Origin: Bacteroidota bacterium
Lineage (GTDB): Bacteria; Bacteroidota; Ignavibacteria; Ignavibacteriales; Ignavibacteriaceae
Direction: 5' to 3'
NCBI GenBank assembly: GCA_021790055.1
Contig: JAJYIL010000016.1
Coordinates: 1 to 15,266, forward strand
DNA length: 15,266 nucleotides
Shown: piece after piece, positions 1 through 7,861 of the stretch
Position numbering within the stretch: position 1 is the stretch's first letter
Layout: each line of letters begins with the position of its first letter
Notes under the pieces: model-generated
Told to the model about the DNA's origin: nothing
Database searches by the model: none
The model's input: only the letters and a program-made list of their open reading frames with translations
Program-made: the position numbers and the translations under genes

Positions 1-1
1 T

Positions 2-1222
2 TACGACCTCCTCCTCCTCGACTTAAACATGAGAGAAGTGCAGGGAGATGAGGTCTTAAAATTTGTTGTAGACTATAACTCTTCCATCCAGGTCGTTGTC
101 CTTACCGCCCAAACCGAAATTAGAAGCGCAATTGATTGCATCAAGATCGGGGCATACGATTTCATCTCTAAGCCTTATAATTTTGACGAGCTTCTTCTAA
201 CTATTAACCGCGCCCTCGAGCATAAAGAGCTTCTTGTTAAAACGGCAATCCTTTCCGAGCAGGTAAATAAAAAGCTTTCAACAAGAATAATAGGCGACAG
301 CAAAGAACTGCAGCGTGTTATAAACCTTGCCAACAAATCAGCAATGTCCGATTCAAACATCTTAATTGAAGGCGAGACCGGTACCGGGAAGGAGCTGCTA
401 GCCGAATATATTCACAAGCACTCCGCAAGAAGCGAGATGCCTTTTGTTGTAATCAACTGCGCCTCGCTGCCTGACCAATTAATTGAGAGCGAGCTTTTCG
501 GACATGAGAAAGGCGCCTTCACGGATGCAAAATCTACAAAGCAGGGACTCGTAGAAATAGCCCACGGCGGAACTTTGTTTCTAGATGAAATCGGCGAGCT
601 CAGCCTGGCGCTTCAACCGAAACTCTTGCGATTTCTTGAGAACGGCGAGTACAGAAGAATAGGCGGCGTTACTAATCTTACGTCTAACGTAAGAGTTATA
701 GGGGCTACCAATAGGAATCTTCTTGAAGAAGCCGGCAATAAAAATTTCAGACGCGACTTACTATTCCGCTTAAATGTTATTACACTTACAATCCCTCCGC
801 TTAGAAACAGGAAGGAAGACATACTTCAGCTTGCTAATCACTTCCTTGAAACAAAGTCACCCATACGCTCGCCGAAAAGGCTTTCACCCGAAGCGGAAAG
901 AATTTTATTGAATTATGATTTCCCCGGCAACATTAGAGAGCTTGAGCATATTATAGAGCGCGCAATAATTTTTGCAGAGAACGACTTGATAGAGCCTGAA
1001 GACTTGAATTTGCCTGCAGAAAGCTTACGCGGCATACACAGGAAAATTCACATGCATGAAGAAGCGCCGGAACCGGTAAGCCTTGAAGATATTGAGAGGC
1101 AGCATATTGCCAAGCTGTTGAAGGATACAAAGTGGGATAGAGGACAGACGGCAAAGATGCTTGGAATTAGCGCAAAGACACTTTATTTGAAAATCAAGAA
1201 GTACGAGATTAAGCAAGAGTAG
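2..1222 (+). CDS. NtrC-family sigma-54-dependent response regulator (5' end outside window)
   Basis: This is a transcriptional activator of sigma-54 RNA polymerase, controlled by phosphorylation. The frame is open to the window edge, and the codons before the ATG at 29 read YDLLLLDLN, the receiver beta-3 strand. The gene therefore starts upstream, and the phospho-acceptor Asp is codon 20-22. Counting residues from the ATG at 29, the rest of the receiver (SKPY with its conserved Lys) runs to about 65. The AAA+ domain spans about 87-315, with Walker A GETGTGKE (115-122), the sigma-54 loop GAFTDA (162-167), Walker B GTLFLDEIGE (181-190) and arginine-rich sensor segments. A Fis-type helix-turn-helix lies at about 352-395 (RGQTAKMLGISAKTLY). 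Oddities are GAFTDA instead of the usual GAFTGA, and Arg instead of Pro after the NM of the receiver. The hybrid kinase gene follows 23 bp downstream and is a likely partner. The family call is firm; the target genes are unknown. Confidence 0.95.
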   Translation, partial: YDLLLLDLNMREVQGDEVLKFVVDYNSSIQVVVLTAQTEIRSAIDCIKIGAYDFISKPYNFDELLLTINRALEHKELLVKTAILSEQVNKKLSTRIIGDSKELQRVINLANKSAMSDSNILIEGETGTGKELLAEYIHKHSARSEMPFVVINCASLPDQLIESELFGHEKGAFTDAKSTKQGLVEIAHGGTLFLDEIGELSLALQPKLLRFLENGEYRRIGGVTNLTSNVRVIGATNRNLLEEAGNKNFRRDLLFRLNVITLTIPPLRNRKEDILQLANHFLETKSPIRSPKRLSPEAERILLNYDFPGNIRELEHIIERAIIFAENDLIEPEDLNLPAESLRGIHRKIHMHEEAPEPVSLEDIERQHIAKLLKDTKWDRGQTAKMLGISAKTLYLKIKKYEIKQE

Positions 1223-1245
1223 CTGATAACCCAGAGTCTAATAGA

Positions 1246-3225
1246 ATGAATGAAAGGTTGATTGCAAAATTTATTGTTTCGGATATAATTGAAACGGATA
1301 GCTGTTCGTATGCAATAGCAGATGCCGACAGAAAGATTGTTTGGTTCAATAAAAAATTTAAGAATGCTTTTAAAGGAAGAAGAGCTAAGGGAAAATCTTT
1401 TCCCGGTCTGTTCAATCCGCCGCTTCCTTCCGGAATAAAAAGGAATTTTTCAGGCAACATTAGCCTTCCCGGTTCACCGGTAGAATACAACTTGAACATC
1501 AGCTTGTTGAAAAGCAAAAACAAATTAGATGGTTATTTAATCAAGCTTGAAGAAGCTAATCCCGCAGAATTACGAAGCAGCCAAAAACCGGATGAGAGAA
1601 ACTTCCAGTTTCCACCGACACTTCAACAAATCCTAAATCTTTTTTTAAAAGAAAAATCTCCTACGGTTCTTTCCGGGGAAATCCTGAAAAGATGTATAGA
1701 AATTTGCGGCGGCACTTATGGATTAATCATCTTTAAAAACGAAGACTCGCAGAAGCTTGATTTTCAATTTTTCGACCCGGATGAGAGAATAAAGAATAAA
1801 GATGACGTAAGCAAAACAATTGAAAGCAGCGTTCCGTACATCTTCAAATGGCTCGAAGTCAACCGGCGCCCGCTTATTGTAAAAAGCGAACCCGGAAGCT
1901 TAGGCAATAACATTATCCAGATTCTCCGCTGCGGTTCCGCAATTATAGCCCCGTGTTTCTTCGATGATAATCTATTGGCATCTATTTTAATTGCCGGCGA
2001 GGCAGAAAATTTTTCGGGGACGGAAGTTTACAATGCAGAGCAGTTTGCCGCATTGCTGTCCTTTACTATCAGCAGCATTAGGACTAGGGAATTAAACGCT
2101 GCTCTTGAAAGCAGGCTTCTTCAATCCCAAAAGCTTGAAACAATCGGCAAGCTAAGCAGCGGCATGGCACATGATTTTAGCAACTTGTTGTCAAGCATCT
2201 TCGGAAGCCTTAACCTTCTTAAGAAGAGAATTCCCGAGCGCGAAGATATTTACCGTCTGCTCGATAATATTGAGAACTGTTCCATCCGCGCAAAGGACCT
2301 AACTAAAGGTTTGCTTTCATTCGGCAAGCCGACTCCGAAAAGAAAGGAGCTTATCAAGCCGAACATACTTCTTTCCGAAATATCAAAAGTAATTACGCAG
2401 ACTTTCCCGGCAAAAATTTCTTTTGAAAAAGAAATAAACGATAACCTGCATGATATACTCGGCAACGGCACCGAAATTTACCAGGTATTGCTTAACCTAT
2501 GCGTTAATGCCAAAGAAGCGATCAATGGAAAAGGAAAGATTGTCTTACGTGCGCAGAATATTTCAATAAGCGATTCCAATCTGTTAAACCATCCGTTGCT
2601 CGATAAAGGTAATTACGTTTGGATTTCGGTCGAGGACAGCGGCACAGGCATTAAGGAAGAAAATTTATCAAGAATATTCGATCCGTACTTTTCAACTAAG
2701 GATAAGCAGACCGGTTCCGGTTCCGGGCTTGGGCTCTATGTTACTTACGGAATTGTAAAGGCACATAAGGGACATATAGAAGTTTCAAGCGAGCCGGATA
2801 AGGGAACTGTCTTCGACGTCTTCATACCCGCTTATGAGCCCGCAGCATCAGCTAAACAAGTGCCTGCCGATAAGATAATACTTCTTGCCGACGATGAGAT
2901 TATGCTTAGAGATCTGCTTTCCGAGCTGCTTGAATCTTCCGGCTATAATGTAATCAGGGTTTCTACCGGCGTTGAGGCGTTAAAGGTTTTAACCGAAGAA
3001 ATCAAAGTGAACCTTGCAATCATCGATTATAATATGCCGGAGATGGACGGTCTTGAGTGCATTAAAAGAATACGCGAGCAGCAATCTAAGATGCCGGTAA
3101 TACTTTCTTCCGGAAGCATTTTGTTTGAAGAGAATGTTGATTTTAAGAAGCTTGGCATAACCGGGGTCCTATCCAAGCCGTACGAGTTTGAAACCCTGCT
3201 GTCTACAATTCAAAAGCTAATTTGA
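1246..3225 (+). CDS. Hybrid sensor histidine kinase (PAS-like, GAF, HisKA, HATPase, receiver)
   Basis: This is a 659-residue kinase with no convincing membrane segment, so probably cytoplasmic. Residues about 15-100 look like a weak PAS fold (YAIADADRKIVWFNKKF) and about 138-280 like a GAF domain. Next come a short coiled linker and a HisKA dimerisation helix with phospho-acceptor His309 in MAHDFSN. The HATPase domain has an N box (NLCVNAKEA, from 417), G1 (DSGTG, 464-468) and G2 (GSGLGL). The C-terminal receiver (about 543-659) has acidic pair D549/D550, phospho-site Asp594 in DYNMPEMDG and Lys644 in SKPY, so all catalytic residues are present. The ATG at 1246 is the only ATG in frame after the preceding stop; its ribosome site is weak. 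It lies 23 bp after the NtrC-type regulator, suggesting an operon in which the kinase feeds that regulator. Its 3' end overlaps the convergent receiver-DHp gene by 9 bp. The ligand is unknown. Confidence 0.93.
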   Translation: MNERLIAKFIVSDIIETDSCSYAIADADRKIVWFNKKFKNAFKGRRAKGKSFPGLFNPPLPSGIKRNFSGNISLPGSPVEYNLNISLLKSKNKLDGYLIKLEEANPAELRSSQKPDERNFQFPPTLQQILNLFLKEKSPTVLSGEILKRCIEICGGTYGLIIFKNEDSQKLDFQFFDPDERIKNKDDVSKTIESSVPYIFKWLEVNRRPLIVKSEPGSLGNNIIQILRCGSAIIAPCFFDDNLLASILIAGEAENFSGTEVYNAEQFAALLSFTISSIRTRELNAALESRLLQSQKLETIGKLSSGMAHDFSNLLSSIFGSLNLLKKRIPEREDIYRLLDNIENCSIRAKDLTKGLLSFGKPTPKRKELIKPNILLSEISKVITQTFPAKISFEKEINDNLHDILGNGTEIYQVLLNLCVNAKEAINGKGKIVLRAQNISISDSNLLNHPLLDKGNYVWISVEDSGTGIKEENLSRIFDPYFSTKDKQTGSGSGLGLYVTYGIVKAHKGHIEVSSEPDKGTVFDVFIPAYEPAASAKQVPADKIILLADDEIMLRDLLSELLESSGYNVIRVSTGVEALKVLTEEIKVNLAIIDYNMPEMDGLECIKRIREQQSKMPVILSSGSILFEENVDFKKLGITGVLSKPYEFETLLSTIQKLI

Positions 3226-3927
3226 TTCATTGCCGGCTGGGGCGGGTAAATCTGTTTCCTTCTCTTCCTTGTAATCATAGTCTATCATTTTAATGTTCTT
3301 AACGTAGTCGGAAAAGATCGGCTTTTTGATTGAGTTAAGATGGTTCAGCACATCAGTAATTTCTTTAATTGCAGTCTCGATGTAGCCAAGCCTTTTTGTA
3401 ATCGCGTCGGGCGATATTTCCGGTTTCCTTAGCTCTCTCTTTATTGCAGCGGTGGATAGGCTGATTAGAGTAAGCGGCTGCTTTATTTTGTGGTTTGTCG
3501 TTACTACCGTTGCGGTGTAAGTATTCTTCTGTTCCAACTCGATAAGAAGCTTACGCGCATCGGAAAGCTTCATAGCCGAATTCACTCTTGCAATCAGCTC
3601 GATACGGTTGAAAGGCTTTTTAATATAATCGAACGCACCTGCTTCCAGCCCCGCCTTAACGTCCTCGGCACTCGATTTGGCTGTAACTAAAATAATAGGA
3701 ATGTGCGAGGTTGTACTGTTTGCAGTAAGTGTCTGTAATACTTCTATACCCGACATCTCTGGCATCATTACGTCGAGAAGGATTAAATCGGGAAGCTCGC
3801 TAACAGCCTTTTCAATTGCAGTCTTACCGTCGTAGGCAGGCATAACGCTATAGCCTTCGTTCTCAAGCCTGTCCTGGAGCATAAACACGTTTTCAGGCAG
3901 ATCATCTACTACTAATACTTTTTTCAT
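3217..3927 (-). CDS. Response regulator: receiver fused to a DHp (HisKA-like) domain without a kinase catalytic domain
   Basis: This 236-residue protein starts with a canonical receiver (1-120: acidic pair D8/D9, phospho-site Asp52 in LDVMMPEMSG, Thr82, Lys104 in IKKP). Residues about 135-205 form a helical hairpin resembling a histidine-kinase dimerisation domain, with TNHKIKQPLTLI placing a His at 146 in the H-box position. No ATP-binding domain follows. The acidic residue that normally follows the H-box His in kinases is Lys here. The tail (206-236) is charged and ends in a Pro/acidic stretch. From the architecture I infer a phosphotransfer or dimer-scaffold role, as with a Spo0F-like receiver joined to a Spo0B-like helix pair; DNA binding is not evident. 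It is the last gene of the minus-strand cluster: its ATG lies 1 bp after the TGA of the large hybrid kinase, suggesting translational coupling. Its stop lies inside the convergent kinase gene. Confidence 0.88.
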   Translation of the reverse strand: MKKVLVVDDLPENVFMLQDRLENEGYSVMPAYDGKTAIEKAVSELPDLILLDVMMPEMSGIEVLQTLTANSTTSHIPIILVTAKSSAEDVKAGLEAGAFDYIKKPFNRIELIARVNSAMKLSDARKLLIELEQKNTYTATVVTTNHKIKQPLTLISLSTAAIKRELRKPEISPDAITKRLGYIETAIKEITDVLNHLNSIKKPIFSDYVKNIKMIDYDYKEEKETDLPAPAGNESN

Positions 3928-3928
3928 T

Positions 3929-6900
3929 TCAATTGATATTCTCTTTTGTGAATAATCGTTCTATCTTAAATGCAAGAACACCGGAATTAACCGGCTTTGC
4001 AATATAATCATCAAAGCCGTTGCGCAATATGACTTCCTTATCTTCAAGCATTGCCTTTGCTGTTATTGCATAAACGGGTATGTCTGCCCACTTGTCGTTC
4101 ATCTTAATGCGGCTTATAGTTTGAAAGCCGTCCATCTCCGGCATCATAATGTCTAACAATATCAAACCCGGAGTCTTATTCTCCAAAATCTTCAGGCATT
4201 CAAAGCCATTCCTGGCAAGTATCGTTTTGCAGTCGCAAGCTTCAACAATCTCACTTATGGTGTAAAGTGAATCCGGATCATCATCAACAACCATTACCTC
4301 GCCCTGATAAACTTTTTTATCTGTGTCCTTCTGGTGAAGAGATAGTAGCCCCGGTTGATTCCCATCGGCTGATATGCCGTCTTCTTCCTTCTGGCGTGTA
4401 TTTTTTTCTTGAATCTTTATTCTATCTTTTACCGCATCAAGAATATCCCGTAGGTTCTCGGCATGTTCTTTATTCTTAATTGTAATCTCTTCTACAATTT
4501 CATTCAAAGAATTCTTTTCTTTATCGGTCAAATCCTTCGACGTGCTTATTATTATCGGGATATGATTTGTCTCCTTGTTTGACTTCAGCTTGTGCGATAA
4601 TGTAATCCCGTCAGTATTCTTCATTATCAGGTCCAGTATTATTAGGTCCGGCTGCACCTCAAGTATTTTGTTGAATGCAAGGCTGCTGTCTTTTATATAC
4701 TCTATCCTTATGCTTTCATCTTTAAAAGCATCTTTGAACTTTTCAAATTCCATCTCGTCATCATCCACGATGACGATCTTTTCAATCTTCTTTTGAGCAA
4801 GCCCTTCAAGATTTTTAAAGACCGAAATTAATTTACCCGGTGCAAACGGCTTAACAATGTATTCAAATGCGCCAAGCCCATAGCCCAGATTTTTGTCTGC
4901 AAGAATAGAGATAAGAATTACCGGTATGTCCTTTGTTAAAGGCGATTCCTTAAGCTCTCTAAGCACAGTCCAGCCGTCTTTATCCGGCATCATTATGTCG
5001 AGCGTAATCGCGAAAGGCTGATATTTCTTTGCTTTCTCTATCCCTTCATCGCCGCTTTCGGCATAAGTAACTTCGTAGCCGTTTGTAATTAAATACTGAC
5101 CGATTGTATAGCGCACTTCGGGATTATCATCAATTATCAATACAGGATTCTTTCTATTCTTCGCCAGGGCTTTAACATTTATCTTTGATGAAAATGCAAG
5201 CTCCCTAACGGCAATTTTCCGGAAGGGTATCGAGAAAGTAAATTTAGAGCCGATACCGGTTTTACTTTCAACTCCGATTGAGCCGTTCATAAGATCGGCT
5301 ATTCTTTTACTTATGGCAAGTCCCAAACCTGTACCGGTATATTTCCGGGTTGTTGTTGCGTCAACCTGGCGGAATTCCTCGAAGATAATTCTCTGGTCTT
5401 CTTCGGATATGCCGATCCCCGAATCTATAATATTGAAGCAGAGATACTTTTCGTCAACTGTCGAAACATGAAATTCAATAAATCCCTTCTCCGTAAACTT
5501 GACTGCGTTGCCCAGCAGGTTTATTAGCACCTGGACTACCTTGCCTTTGTCGGTGCTTATTATAATGTTGGTATTAAGATTTCTTACAACCTTGAAAGTC
5601 AACCCCTTCTGATTAACCAGGGGAATGATTGAATTCTCAATTTCCTTTATCAAATCTTCAAGCAGAACCTCTTCATTATGTATTTCCATTCTTCCGGCTT
5701 CAATCTTAGAGAGATCAAGTATGTCGTTGATAAGGTTCATTAGGCGCTTGCCGCTTTTTAATACTACTTCAATCCGCTCACGATTCTTTGCTGTTAACGT
5801 CTTGTCTTCCAGAATTAATTCGGTTAAACCGAGTATCGAATTCATCGGCGTCCTTAGCTCATGAGACATGCTTGCAAGGAAGTAGGACTTTACTCTTGTC
5901 GCTTCTTCGGCTTTTTGTTTTTGAATCTCTAGCTCGGCAGCCTTTTCTTTAAGCTTCTTGTGAAGATCGACTAACGTTTCGTTCTGCTTTCTTATCTGGA
6001 CATTCTGCTTCTGATAATCATCATTGAGTGTCTTAAGCTCGGTTACAAGATCGGCAAGCTGAGCCAGGGCTGTTGCGTTTGTTAAGCCGATAGCAAGCTG
6101 GTCCATTATTTTAGATAGATAATCTTTTGTTTCCTCCGAAGGCTTTTCAAACGAGCCAAGCTCAAGAATGGCAACTACACTGTTGTTGTAAACAATGGGA
6201 AGAAGGATAATATTCTTAATCTTAAGCGAGATGATTCCCGTTGAAATGACGGGTAGATTTTCACTCGAGCTTATTTCAATTGTCTCCCTGTTATTCTTCA
6301 CCGTATCCAGGAAGTCATGCTTGCTGTTGTAAAAAATTTCTTTCTTCACTCCGTATGAGCTTGCCAGGGTTATTTTATCATTCTCAACTGTATAAAGAGC
6401 GCCGATGATAAAGCCGCAGGTTGTAATTATTTTGTTCAGCGCCGCGTCGGCTACCTGCGAAAGAGTCGGATTCTGGTTCAGCAGTGTAATGAATTCCGAA
6501 TATTCATTCTTCGACTTTTCATTTATCTGCAGCCTGTCGAGCATTGTATTGAAGGCAGTGGCAAGGTCTGTAAGCTCATCGTTGCCGTGAACATCAATCT
6601 TGTTCCGAAAGTTGCCGTCGCTGGTAATCTTAGTAGCTGAGCTTAATCTTGAAATTTGCTTTCTTATCTTATCTGTAAATACCAATGTAAGTATTAAAGA
6701 GAGAATAATGCCCGCAAGCCCGATAACAATAAGTAAATATTTTAAGCTCGATCTTAAATTAGTTGCCTCAGTAAGTGAATTGAAGATAAGAAAGCTTAAT
6801 CTATTCCCGGCAGGTAAATCCAGCGAAGGTTTAAATATGGTTGCCAGTATATCCGAATTCTCTGTTCTCTTCGTAAGCAGCTCAAAGTTATTCTTCTGCG

Positions 6901-7483
6901 AAAGTGATTTATAAGCCTGGTTAAGCAGGTAAAGATTTTTTTGATTGACAGCCTCGTTCGAAACGTCGGTTACCATCCCGTTCCAAACTAATGCAATATC
7001 GGAATTTATTTTATTGGAGATAGAATTTAATGTGCCGCTGGTAATAATCTTTCCAAAATAACAGAAGTGACTGTCCGGCAGCGCCGTAGTAAACACAATA
7101 GCATAAGGATATTTGCGGTTAAAGTCCCGGATTGTCTGTATTGGGCTCGACAGTTCAATTGATTTCTTAAAGACCTTGTTAATAATAACGCCTGAACTGC
7201 TCGACTCAGTCTCGAGAATGAAATCGATGTCCTTAAAGCTTCCGGATGCCTGGCTGAATAAACTACCCGGATTATTATTAACTTCGAAACGGAATTCGTC
7301 TCCAATATCCTGTACCATACTGCGAAAAGTATAATTGAATTCGTTGGCAGAGTTAAGCAGGTACTTTGACTGCTGAGACGACAGTACATTGTACATTATA
7401 GAATAAAAAGCGATTGCAGAACTGCCGAGTATAACGGCTACAATCGCGAAGTTGATAATAAGAATGCGATAGCTTATTTTCAT
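3929..7483 (-). CDS. Membrane-bound hybrid histidine kinase with three tandem receivers
   Basis: This is a 1184-residue inner-membrane sensor. Its order is: membrane helix about 7-29; periplasmic sensor of roughly 215 residues (about 31-245), possibly Cache-like but not confidently assigned; membrane helix about 247-270; HAMP about 271-325; GAF about 335-470; coiled coil about 475-535; HisKA with His541 in SHELRTPMN; HATPase with N box near 655, G1 DSGIGI (687-692) and G2 GTGLGL. Three receivers follow. The first (about 779-895) has phospho-site Asp829 and Lys878. The second (about 901-1020) has Asp951 in a divergent LDLIMKNTDG and an IKN in place of IKP. The third (about 1062-1180) has Asp1111 in LDIMMPEMDG and Lys1163. 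A charged linker (about 1021-1061) separates receivers two and three. The gene starts 2 bp after the stop of the small response regulator and ends 1 bp before the receiver-DHp gene, so the three form a tight signalling block. Confidence 0.95.
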   Translation of the reverse strand: MKISYRILIINFAIVAVILGSSAIAFYSIMYNVLSSQQSKYLLNSANEFNYTFRSMVQDIGDEFRFEVNNNPGSLFSQASGSFKDIDFILETESSSSGVIINKVFKKSIELSSPIQTIRDFNRKYPYAIVFTTALPDSHFCYFGKIITSGTLNSISNKINSDIALVWNGMVTDVSNEAVNQKNLYLLNQAYKSLSQKNNFELLTKRTENSDILATIFKPSLDLPAGNRLSFLIFNSLTEATNLRSSLKYLLIVIGLAGIILSLILTLVFTDKIRKQISRLSSATKITSDGNFRNKIDVHGNDELTDLATAFNTMLDRLQINEKSKNEYSEFITLLNQNPTLSQVADAALNKIITTCGFIIGALYTVENDKITLASSYGVKKEIFYNSKHDFLDTVKNNRETIEISSSENLPVISTGIISLKIKNIILLPIVYNNSVVAILELGSFEKPSEETKDYLSKIMDQLAIGLTNATALAQLADLVTELKTLNDDYQKQNVQIRKQNETLVDLHKKLKEKAAELEIQKQKAEEATRVKSYFLASMSHELRTPMNSILGLTELILEDKTLTAKNRERIEVVLKSGKRLMNLINDILDLSKIEAGRMEIHNEEVLLEDLIKEIENSIIPLVNQKGLTFKVVRNLNTNIIISTDKGKVVQVLINLLGNAVKFTEKGFIEFHVSTVDEKYLCFNIIDSGIGISEEDQRIIFEEFRQVDATTTRKYTGTGLGLAISKRIADLMNGSIGVESKTGIGSKFTFSIPFRKIAVRELAFSSKINVKALAKNRKNPVLIIDDNPEVRYTIGQYLITNGYEVTYAESGDEGIEKAKKYQPFAITLDIMMPDKDGWTVLRELKESPLTKDIPVILISILADKNLGYGLGAFEYIVKPFAPGKLISVFKNLEGLAQKKIEKIVIVDDDEMEFEKFKDAFKDESIRIEYIKDSSLAFNKILEVQPDLIILDLIMKNTDGITLSHKLKSNKETNHIPIIISTSKDLTDKEKNSLNEIVEEITIKNKEHAENLRDILDAVKDRIKIQEKNTRQKEEDGISADGNQPGLLSLHQKDTDKKVYQGEVMVVDDDPDSLYTISEIVEACDCKTILARNGFECLKILENKTPGLILLDIMMPEMDGFQTISRIKMNDKWADIPVYAITAKAMLEDKEVILRNGFDDYIAKPVNSGVLAFKIERLFTKENIN

Positions 7484-7485
7484 TT

Positions 7486-7851
7486 TTAAGTATCTCTCTG
7501 TAAAACTTTCCGTATTGTAATTAAAAGCTCATCAAAGTCGTAAGGCTTGCTTATAAAATCCGTAGCTCCCAGCTTTGCCGAGTCTATAGCGCTCTTAACA
7601 TCCGCATAGGCAGTAAGAACTATTACCTTCACGCTAATCTTTTTAGTTTTAAGCTCGCGAAGTACGTCGAAGCCGTCTTTACCGGGCATTTTAAGATCAA
7701 GCAGGAGTAGATCTGCCTGCTTTCGAGAAAGGTAGTCGAAAGCAGAATCACCGTTGTTAACAAAATCCGCATCATAACCAACTTCGGTCAGTTCATCCTT
7801 AAGGACTGTGCAAAGATTTATATCGTCATCGACTATTAATATTTTTTCCAT
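7486..7851 (-). CDS. Single-domain (CheY-like) response regulator
   Basis: This 121-residue protein is a receiver and nothing else. It has acidic residues 8-10 (VDDD), phospho-site Asp52 in LDLKMPGKDG, Thr80 in VLTA and Lys102 in SKPY, so it should accept a phosphoryl group normally. With no output domain, it must act by protein contact or as a relay intermediate. It sits between the secretin gene (7 bp upstream) and the three-receiver hybrid kinase (2 bp downstream), the obvious candidate partner. Its second half closely resembles the receiver of the NtrC-type regulator at the left end of the window (shared SAID, GA-DFISKPY and FDELL segments, about half of roughly 74 aligned residues identical by eye). 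Possible roles are control of the pilus motor, as for CheY-like PilG/PilH in twitching systems, or shuttling in a phosphorelay; neither is proven here. Confidence 0.93.
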   Translation of the reverse strand: MEKILIVDDDINLCTVLKDELTEVGYDADFVNNGDSAFDYLSRKQADLLLLDLKMPGKDGFDVLRELKTKKISVKVIVLTAYADVKSAIDSAKLGATDFISKPYDFDELLITIRKVLQRDT

Positions 7852-7856
7852 AATAA

Positions 7857-7861
7857 TCCTA
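7857..7861 (-). promoter_or_regulatory. Shine-Dalgarno TAGGA overlapping the secretin stop codon
   Basis: Read on the minus strand, TAGGA begins with the TAG stop of the secretin gene and ends 5 nt before the ATG of the single-domain response regulator. It is the clearest ribosome site in the cluster. Because terminating ribosomes uncover it, it points to coupled translation of the pilus and signalling genes. Confidence 0.6.

Noticed and set aside
29..31. ATG as the true start of the sigma-54 regulator
   Set aside because: The codons just before it encode the conserved receiver strand and its phospho-acceptor Asp, so the gene starts outside the window.
3225..3260. GC-rich patch with GCCGGC as a bidirectional terminator
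   Set aside because: Only a 6-bp palindrome is present, with no usable stem-loop and no T tracts at suitable positions on either strand.
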